Below, in pieces: positions 7,409 through 14,500 of a stretch of 18,675 bases of DNA; the stretch's first letter is position 1, and each line of letters opens with the position of its first letter. Made by a program: the position numbers and the translations under genes. The notes under the pieces were generated by a model. It saw only the letters and a program-made list of their open reading frames with translations. It was not told the origin of the DNA and made no database searches. The stretch is from the NCBI GenBank assembly GCA_023415835.1, contig JAEZJK010000066.1:1-18675 (forward strand), given 5' to 3'. The DNA comes from Bacillota bacterium. Its GTDB lineage: Bacteria > Bacillota > UBA4882 > UBA8346.

Positions 7409-7903
7409 ATGCAAACCGATAAGCTTATTTACCGTGAAACATTACGGGAGAATGACACCGAAGCCATCAGAGAGATTGTTAAATCATCGGGGTTCTTTTA
7501 TCCGGATGAAGTTGAGGTGGCAGTGGAATTGGCCAGGGAGAATCTGGACAAGGGTCCGGAGCTAAGCGGATACCATTTTATTTTAGCTGAGTCCGACGGG
7601 AAAGTGCTAGGTTACGCCTGTTTTGGGCCGATCCCTTGCACTAAGCACCGATATGACCTTTATTGGATTGCAGTGGACAATCAATGCCGTAATCTGGGCA
7701 TAGGCAAAAAATTGCTCAAGGAATCGGAAGCTAAAATAAAGTCCCTGGGAGGGAAAAAAATCTACATTGAGACTTCCTCCCGGGACCTATATCTGGCTAC
7801 CCGACGGTTCTATCTGGCCTGCGATTATCAAGTCGAGGCTATATTAAAAGAGTTTTATGACCAAGGGGATGATAAAGTAATTTATCTTAAAAATTTAGCC
7901 TAA
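7409..7903 (+). CDS. GNAT-family N-acetyltransferase
   Basis: Acetyl-CoA-dependent N-acetyltransferase fold of 164 aa. Motif A is LYWIAVDNQCRNLGIGKKLLKESE (residues ~89-112), with the R-N-L-G-I-G-K pyrophosphate-binding loop; the preceding strand GKVLGYACFGP (~64-74) and C-terminal FYLACDYQVEAILKEFY (~136-152) complete the fold. The ATG follows AGGAGA (7397-7402), 43 bp after the second ligase, so it is the last gene of the kamA operon. Lysine 2,3-aminomutase plus an acetyltransferase (AblA/AblB) makes the osmolyte N-epsilon-acetyl-beta-lysine in archaea and some bacteria. This protein is much shorter than AblB and may be a separate family. The acetylated product is therefore inferred. Its last 17 bp overlap the convergent gene. 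Confidence 0.85.
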   Translation: MQTDKLIYRETLRENDTEAIREIVKSSGFFYPDEVEVAVELARENLDKGPELSGYHFILAESDGKVLGYACFGPIPCTKHRYDLYWIAVDNQCRNLGIGKKLLKESEAKIKSLGGKKIYIETSSRDLYLATRRFYLACDYQVEAILKEFYDQGDDKVIYLKNLA

Positions 7904-8447
7904 TATTAATCGGATCTACCGGCATTTGAGTTTTTAGAAAGTCAATCCCAATCATCATTATCTGCAGCAGTACGCTAAAGACCAATCCCGCCGTAATACT
8001 CGCGATATACCCGGTCCGGAATTCCATCGCATCCTCTTTGTTTCGAAACATATTCGCTCCGATTTGGATCAGGACAATAGTGATGATTATCGTTGCCAAA
8101 ATCGAAATCACCAAATAAACTTGACCGATTTTTTCAAAGTAGGCATTGATAAGTTGCGAAAGATAGAAGATAAAAGAAGAGACTACGCCCTGTTTAATAT
8201 TTTTAAAGTAGGACTTGGTATTAATATCTTTGGCAAAGATGGGGATGACCAATAACATTAGAATAAAAAGCGCTGTTCCAACTGAAATCCCGGTAATGAT
8301 TTGATTGTTGATAAAATTATTTAAAAAGGCGAGATTTTCAGTCATTTGTCGCAGCGGTTCATCAAAAATGTGAAAATAAGATTGAAGGCCGTAGAGGATA
8401 GAACATAAAAAGAGAATCAATAATAAAAAGCAGATAAATTTTTTCAT
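7887..8447 (-). CDS. Unrecognised five-helix membrane protein
   Basis: Function not recognised. The 186-aa protein has about five hydrophobic segments: 3-21 (possibly a signal anchor), 51-72, 87-104, 111-134 and 146-169 (numbered from ATG 8447). GGAGG (8455-8459) is 7 bp from this ATG, so it is preferred over a TTG one codon upstream. Short polar loops and no catalytic motif are seen. The gene is convergent with the acetyltransferase and overlaps its 3' end by 17 bp, with no terminator between, so antisense interference is possible. The flavoprotein gene lies 64 bp upstream on the same strand; they could be co-transcribed. Nothing in the sequence suggests a substrate. Confidence 0.7.
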   Translation of the reverse strand: MKKFICFLLLILFLCSILYGLQSYFHIFDEPLRQMTENLAFLNNFINNQIITGISVGTALFILMLLVIPIFAKDINTKSYFKNIKQGVVSSFIFYLSQLINAYFEKIGQVYLVISILATIIITIVLIQIGANMFRNKEDAMEFRTGYIASITAGLVFSVLLQIMMIGIDFLKTQMPVDPINIRLNF

Positions 8448-8513
8448 CAATATTCCTCCGTTTCAGTTGGAGTTATAACTGGATTCACTTTTAATATCGG
8501 CTTTTTTAGGGAT

Positions 8514-9590
8514 TTAATTGATAATTTTCATACTTTGAATACCTGATAACATTGCTAATTTCCTCAATAAAGGGTTATACATAAACGGTGATTTCAAATT
8601 TTTGAAAAGGATGTTTTGTTTTAAAGAGCGTAACTTTTTGGTATAAGTTTCCATCGGACGATCTGGGTTAGCTTTGAAACTTTCAGCTAATGCTAAGGCG
8701 CTCTTAAAGGCATAACTAAACCCCTCCGCTGAACTGGGGCTAATCCAACCGGCGGCTTCTCCCAGTAAAATGACTTTGTCCAGGCCAGTATCAGTTTTAT
8801 TTGACCATTGAGGCCGTAATAAAAAAGCTCCGTTCTTTTTGAGACTTTTTCTCAATTGATAACCATAATTGCTCATTTTAGATTTTAGCAGTTCAAATCG
8901 TGCAGTCGGGTTTTGGTAAAGCGGCAACGCTGCTCCTAAAAGGAGACAATCATCTTTGGGGATAGTCCAGGCGTAAAAATCAGTGATACTTTGATCAAAT
9001 ATCGCTGAGTAATAAGGTAATATTTGATCGGATTCGAACTGTTCCTGAATGGCGATATACAATTTTAAGTTAATTCCATATTGACCTAATTGTTTTCTAA
9101 CTTGAGAAAAAGCCCCATCAGCCACAACCAAAATTTTGGCTGACTCCGAGTAAGTCCGGCCATCTTTTCCGGAAAACGATATTTTAATTCGTCCCTCATC
9201 TTCTTGAAACCCCTTAAAAATACATCCCATCCGAAACGTTACTGTTGTAGGAATTAATGACACTAACCAACGGTCAAATTTTTCCCGGTTAATATTGAGA
9301 TAATGACGCTGATAGTATCGCTCAATTGAATTATCAAAATCAATGGTCCGTACTGTAAAAAGCTGTTCTCCAACCAATAGTTGTTTGGGAATTCCCAATC
9401 CGAACCTTGCCAGCATTTCTTGGGCGTCGGGAGCGATTAATCCGCCGCAACATTTTTGAAAAACAAGTGAGTCTACTGCCGGAGCTGTTAATTGCCTGCG
9501 GTCAATAAGAAGGACCCGAAAATCTTTTCCGATTAACCTGGCTAAAGTGGCGCCGGCGGGACCTGAACCGATGATAGCGATATCGTACAT
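8514..9590 (-). CDS. FAD-dependent oxidoreductase, geranylgeranyl reductase family
   Basis: Flavoprotein of the GR2/geranylgeranyl-reductase type, enzymes that reduce or hydroxylate isoprenoid or other lipid-like substrates. Seen: the Rossmann FAD motif GSGPAGATLARLIG (8-21) with the acidic end of strand two at LIDRR (28-32); the CCGG pair (47-50) common in geranylgeranyl reductases; the VVADGA fingerprint (156-160 region) that contacts FAD and NAD(P)H; and the third FAD motif LLGEAAGWISPSSAEGFSYAF (275-295). In that last motif the usual Asp of GD-AAG is Glu (E278). Length 358 aa is normal. ATG at 9590 follows AAGGAG. Substrate unknown; an archaeal-type lipid role should not be assumed. It is divergent from marR, and their shared 169-bp gap might let MarR affect both. 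Confidence 0.82.
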   Translation of the reverse strand: MYDIAIIGSGPAGATLARLIGKDFRVLLIDRRQLTAPAVDSLVFQKCCGGLIAPDAQEMLARFGLGIPKQLLVGEQLFTVRTIDFDNSIERYYQRHYLNINREKFDRWLVSLIPTTVTFRMGCIFKGFQEDEGRIKISFSGKDGRTYSESAKILVVADGAFSQVRKQLGQYGINLKLYIAIQEQFESDQILPYYSAIFDQSITDFYAWTIPKDDCLLLGAALPLYQNPTARFELLKSKMSNYGYQLRKSLKKNGAFLLRPQWSNKTDTGLDKVILLGEAAGWISPSSAEGFSYAFKSALALAESFKANPDRPMETYTKKLRSLKQNILFKNLKSPFMYNPLLRKLAMLSGIQSMKIIN

Positions 9591-9690
9591 TCTAAACTCC
9601 TTAAAAAAGGATTTCTACGATAATTCGTTATTGAAAGTGTTTTTCCTCCGCTAAATAAGTTTTTTGGATAGAGAGAACTCCGGTTGAAGT

Positions 9691-9719
9691 TTGGTCAAGT
9701 CTTAAAAATAGAGTATAAT
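9691..9719 (+). promoter_or_regulatory. Probable promoter of marR
   Basis: A perfect -10 TATAAT (9714-9719) lies 17 bp after TTGGTC (9691-9696), which matches only the TTG of the -35 consensus. Transcription would start near 9726. The MarR operator-like palindrome overlaps the -10 and the start site, the usual place for autorepression. Confidence 0.6.
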
Positions 9720-9739
9720 ATTTCACAATTGAAATATTA
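9716..9739. promoter_or_regulatory. Perfect palindromic operator, probable MarR autoregulatory site
   Basis: TAATATTTCA (9716-9725) and TGAAATATTA (9730-9739) are exact inverted copies around the spacer CAAT. The 24-bp site overlaps the -10 box and predicted start of marR, ending 20 bp before its ATG. MarR dimers typically bind such AT-rich palindromes and block RNA polymerase. Binding by the adjacent gene product is inferred from position. Confidence 0.7.
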
Positions 9740-9759
9740 ATTGGCGAAAGAGGAGAGCT

Positions 9760-10197
9760 ATGGAAGAAAAACGTCTCTTACTATTTCGAGCTTTGTTTCG
9801 AACCCAAGGGAAGTTGGCTCGCTTATCCAAATTTAACTTGGAGGGTAAGCTTTCCGGAGCAGAATACGGAATTATCAGAAATTTGGGAGAACAAGCATTG
9901 ACCTTAAGCGAACTAAGTCAGCGGATGTTGAGGGTCAACAGTAATACCACCGCGATGGTTGACCACTTGGAGACAAAGGGTTTGGTGAAGCGGGAGCCGG
10001 ATCCCAACGATCGCCGGGTAATTCGGGTCAGCTTGACAGAAACGGGAATGAAATTAAGGGAAGAGGTTATCCCAAAACAAGAGAGGTTTATTCAAGAGTT
10101 GCTGGCGCCGCTTACCGACTTTGAAGCCACAGCCTTAACGGCTCTGCTGGAGAAAGTTGAAAAAATTTGCGATGATACTTCAAACCCCAAACGCTAA
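9760..10197 (+). CDS. MarR-family transcriptional regulator of the efflux locus
   Basis: Winged-helix repressor of 145 aa, the normal MarR length. The helix-turn-helix lies at about 49-73 (LSELSQRMLRVNSNTTAMVDHLETKG), the wing carries the conserved D-x-R/DRR motif (D84, R85, R86 in PNDRRVIRVSLTETG), and flanking N- and C-terminal helices form the dimer interface. The start ATG follows GAGGAG. MarR proteins commonly repress neighbouring multidrug exporters and release DNA when they bind a phenolic or drug-like ligand. Here the membrane fusion protein gene begins 137 bp downstream behind its own probable promoter. A perfect palindrome over its own -10 suggests autorepression. Confidence 0.9.
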   Translation: MEEKRLLLFRALFRTQGKLARLSKFNLEGKLSGAEYGIIRNLGEQALTLSELSQRMLRVNSNTTAMVDHLETKGLVKREPDPNDRRVIRVSLTETGMKLREEVIPKQERFIQELLAPLTDFEATALTALLEKVEKICDDTSNPKR

Positions 10198-10259
10198 CAG
10201 GCGGTGGATTATTATTCTGTCAAATGAACCCAATAAAAAAATAAGGGATTGGGCAACAA

Positions 10260-10288
10260 TTGACAAAGAATTTCGTTATAGGCATAAA
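10260..10288 (+). promoter_or_regulatory. Probable promoter of the efflux genes
   Basis: A perfect TTGACA (10260-10265) is followed after 17 bp by CATAAA (10283-10288), which matches four of six -10 positions. Just downstream, TGAAATA (10291-10297) and TAATATTTTA (10302-10311) resemble the two arms of the marR operator, in everted order. This would fit MarR control of the pump, but the match is partial. Confidence 0.5.
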
Positions 10289-10334
10289 AATGAAATAAAT
10301 CTAATATTTTAATAGTTCCTCGGAGGGCGGATTG

Positions 10335-11588
10335 ATGAAGAAGATAGTTATTATTGGACTTATTATTATTTTTGTAGGTTTTGTCGGATATAAAGTAAAA
10401 GTTAAACTAGGACAGAACCGAGTCCAGCAAAGCATGGTTCAGCAGGGTGGTCAGAGTGTTTCAGTCCCTTTGGTCAAGACTTTGGAAGTCACCTTGGAAC
10501 CGATCCGCGAAACTTTGGAACTGGTTGGAAGTATCAAAGCGGAAACGGAAATTGCCGTCCAACCCCGGATCAGCGGCAGGCTGATTTCGTTACCGGTTGA
10601 AGAGGGAAACCAGGTTAAAAAGGGCGACCTAATCGGGGTTATTGATGATGAAGCGATTGTACTGCAAATGCAACAGATCGAGGCTAACATCATCGGTATC
10701 AAGGCTAATCTGCAACAAGCCGAGGTTAACGCGGGTAGGCTTAAATCTCAAAAGGAACGTTATCGGGAATTGTTGAATAAACGATACATATCGCAATGGG
10801 AATACGATCAGGCTGAAAATTCTTATTTAGCGGCTGAGGCCACTGTAGATACGACTAAGGCCCAACTAGCGGTGGCTGAAAAGAATTATCAACTTCAAAA
10901 AATTCAATTGGAACAAACCAAAATTCATGCGCCTATCTCAGGATATATTCTTCAAAAATTGGTAACCCAAGGAGTCAACCTGACCTCCGGAACTACCATG
11001 GTCACAATGGCCTCTTTGTCGGAAGTAAAACTTAAGTTTAACATTGACCAAAAAGATGCGGCTAAGATCCGAAAAGGAATGACGGTTGACTTTGTTAGCG
11101 ACGCCATACCCAACCGGGTCTTTACCGGAAAAATCGATCAAGTTGCGCCGGTGTACGATCCTAAAACCAGGTCCTTAGCTTTAACGGTAAACCTTGCTAA
11201 TGATGATCATAATTTGCTCCCCGGTATGTTTGGGATTGCTACAGTGCTAATGGATGGGCAAGATTTCGCCTTAGTAGTCCCGGAGGAAGCAATTGTAGTA
11301 AACGCTCAACCCGGGGTCTTTGTAGTCGGACCGGAAGATGTTGTCCGGTTTCAACCGGTTAAGACCGGGTTAGCCGCCTCAGGGCGGGTGGAAATAGTAT
11401 CGGGGCTAAAAACCGGAGATAAGGTAGTGGTAGTAGGTCAGAACCGTCTGCGCGACGGACAGAAGGTAGAGGTTTTCGGGGCAACCGGTAACCAAAATAT
11501 AAATAAAAAAGGGCAGCAAGAACAATCTAAACAAACCAAGCTTAAGGGCGAAGGCAAACTCCCTCGGAGAGCGGGTGTAGGCGGTTGA
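10335..11588 (+). CDS. RND efflux membrane fusion protein (HlyD/AcrA-type periplasmic adaptor)
   Basis: Periplasmic adaptor linking the inner-membrane RND pump to the outer-membrane channel. The 417-aa protein has a basic start and one hydrophobic segment (4-19) with no lipobox Cys, so it is probably anchored by an uncleaved helix. Then follow the first lipoyl half-motif (IAVQPRISGRLISLPVEEGNQVKKGDLI, 73-100), an alpha-helical hairpin (~106-190), the second lipoyl half (KIHAPISGYILQKL, 196-209), the beta-barrel (~225-305) and the membrane-proximal domain (~310-380). The last ~35 residues are a Gln/Lys-rich, probably disordered tail. ATG 10335 is 7 bp after GGAGGG (10322-10327) and is preferred to the TTG just before it. 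It overlaps the pump gene by 4 bp, so their translation is coupled. Confidence 0.92.
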   Translation: MKKIVIIGLIIIFVGFVGYKVKVKLGQNRVQQSMVQQGGQSVSVPLVKTLEVTLEPIRETLELVGSIKAETEIAVQPRISGRLISLPVEEGNQVKKGDLIGVIDDEAIVLQMQQIEANIIGIKANLQQAEVNAGRLKSQKERYRELLNKRYISQWEYDQAENSYLAAEATVDTTKAQLAVAEKNYQLQKIQLEQTKIHAPISGYILQKLVTQGVNLTSGTTMVTMASLSEVKLKFNIDQKDAAKIRKGMTVDFVSDAIPNRVFTGKIDQVAPVYDPKTRSLALTVNLANDDHNLLPGMFGIATVLMDGQDFALVVPEEAIVVNAQPGVFVVGPEDVVRFQPVKTGLAASGRVEIVSGLKTGDKVVVVGQNRLRDGQKVEVFGATGNQNINKKGQQEQSKQTKLKGEGKLPRRAGVGG

Positions 11589-14500
11589 AACTAATTGAAG
11601 TATGCCTAAAAAAGCCGATACTGACAGCGATGATTTTTGTCGGAATAATAATTTTAGGGGTAGTCAGCCTTTCTAGAATGCCAATCGACTTATTCCCGCA
11701 GATAACCTATCCTACGATCAGTATCAATACCAGTTACTCCGGGGCCGGTCCGGAAGAAGTAGAAAGAATGATTACCATACCGATTGAACGGTCGGTGGCG
11801 ACAGTTAACGGTATTGAATCAATAACCTCTACTTCGGAGGAGGGAAGCTCACGGGTACGGGTCAATTTTACCTGGGGAGTTGATCTTGAAGCGGCAGCCA
11901 ATGATATCAGATCCAAATTGGATCGGACACGCCGCAGCCTACCCGATGAGGCCGGAACGCCTACTGTTTTTAAGTTTGATTCTTCGGGAGCGCCCATTCT
12001 CACCCTGGGCCTTTCAGGGGAAATGGACGAAGGCTCCCTGCGGGAATTGGCCGAAGACGATCTGAGTTATCAATTACAGCGGATTTCTGGTGTGGCCAGC
12101 GTGGAAGTGAGAGGCGGAAAGAACCGGGAAATAAGGGTAATGCTCAAACAAGACCGGCTCCAAGCTTTGGAAATTACCGCGGCTCAGGTGGTTGATGCTC
12201 TCAAAGCAGAAAATACCAACTTACCTGCCGGTTATCTAGCAGCCGGATCCGGCGACTTTCTCCTCCGGACTATGGGTGAGTTCCAAAACCTGGATGAAAT
12301 TCGCAATGTGATTGTGACAGTTAGGAACGATGTTCCCATTTTCTTAAAAGACCTTGCCGAAATCGAGGAAGGCTTTGAAACAATCCGCTCCTTAGTCCGG
12401 ATCGACGGTAAACCTGGAATCGTACTCTCGATTCAAAAACAGTCAGGCACCAATACGGTGGCGGTAGCTGATCGGGTCTATAAAGCCCTGAATGAATTGG
12501 GTTCAAAATATCAGGATGTTACCATCCGAATCATAAACGATAATTCCACTTATATCAGGGAGGCGGTTCAAAGCGTCTCCGACGCGGCGGTTGCCGGAGG
12601 AATATTAGCCGCTATAATCCTGTTGTTATTCCTGCATAATATTAGAGCTACTTTGATCATTGCCGTGGTAATTCCAATTTCGATTCTAGCCACTTTAATA
12701 TTGGCTTATTTCGGTAAGATGACCCTGAACACAATCTCGTTGGGAGGTTTGGCCTTAGGTGTCGGAATGCTGGTCGATAACTCAGTAGTGATTGTCGATA
12801 ATATTTTCCGGGTTTACCAGCAGAGGGGAGACAACATTCAGAAAGCGGCTTTAATTGGAACTGTGGAAATGGTCCCGCCAATGATCGCCTCAACACTTAC
12901 TTCAATATGCGTTTTTTTCCCGCTAATTTACATCAGTGGCCGAAGTGGAATTATTTATAAAGAATTGTCTTATATGGTCATATTTTCGCAAATATGTTCG
13001 TTATTGGTGACGATTACTTTAAACCCGTTGCTTTGTTCCCGCTATCTAAAAATGAGTGATCTTGATGAAGAGGAAACTAATGATATTAAGGGATATTTGG
13101 TTAAATTTCAGCACAAAATGGAGGATTCCTATGAAAAGCTGCTAGAATGGTGCCTCGATAATAAGCTAAAAGTAGTTATTACTGGAATCGCCATCTTTTT
13201 AGGGACTTTGATCCTCTGGCCGCTGCTTGGATCGGAATTGGTGCAAACAACCGATGAGGGAGTGATCTCGGTAAGATTGAATTTACCGGCCGGCTCCAGA
13301 TTGGAAGAGACAGACCTAACCGCGCGAATGCTTGAAGAATCCATTTTTAAGGCAGTGCCGGAATTACAACATATGGAATCTTCAGTTTCAAGCGATTATG
13401 TTAATTTAACACTCCGATTATACGGCCAGGATAAAAGGAGACGCTCAACCCAAGAAGTGATCGGGGATCTTCAGCAACGCTTAAAAATTCCCGGCGCCCG
13501 GTTAAGGGTCACCGAACGTAACAGTATGCGGATGTTATATGGCGGCTCACAGTATCCGGTAGTGATCGACATTAGGGGCTACGACCAGGCTACCGCTAGA
13601 CAGGTTTCCGTGCTGGTTATGGACCGAATCAATTCGGTCCCGGGTATTACCAACGTAAACTTTTCCCGAGAGGAGGAAAGGCCGGAACTGAATGTGCGGA
13701 TCAATCGGAAAAGAGCGGCGGATTACGGGATCTCTGCCAGCAAAATAGCAAATGCGATCCAGGGTAGTATTGAAGGCGATGTTGCCACTATCTTTCGAAA
13801 AGATGGCGAGGAACTTGAGGTCCGCGTAAATTTGAGAGAATCCGACCGCAGTTCCTGGCGGGATTTGGGAAGAATTTTAGTAAGCGGAAGCGATGGCCGG
13901 ATTATCCCGTTAATTAGCCTGGTGGAAGTGGTCCAAGGCAACAGTCCGGTGAATATTGAGCGGAAAGATCAAGAACGGAATATGACAGTGTCGGCAAGTA
14001 TCAGCGGGAGGGACCTTGCCGGGGTAATGCGGGATATCAAGAATGACTTGTCAAAGCTGGAACTCCCCCCTGGAATTAATATTTATTATGCCGGCGACTA
14101 TGAGGAACAACAGCAATCATCGAAGGAACTTACGGCAGTTCTATTTCTCTCGTTAGTATTGGTCTATATGGTAATGGCGGCTCAGTTTGAGTCGTTTTTA
14201 GACCCATTTATCATCATGTTTTCGGTTCCATTCGCCCTCAGCGGGGTAATTCTAATTTTATTCCTTACCGACACTTCGATTAATTCCCAGGTTTATATAG
14301 GCTTGATTTTGCTTGGCGGAATTGTGGTAAACAACGCTATCGTTTTGATTAGTTATCTTAGGATGTTACTCGAACAAGGAAATGAGGTTACTATAGCCGT
14401 CATGAAGGGATCCCGTTCACGGTTACGGCCGATCCTGATGACTACCGCCACTTCAATCCTGGGGTTGATTCCCATGGCGCTGGGAATGGGTGAAGGAGCG

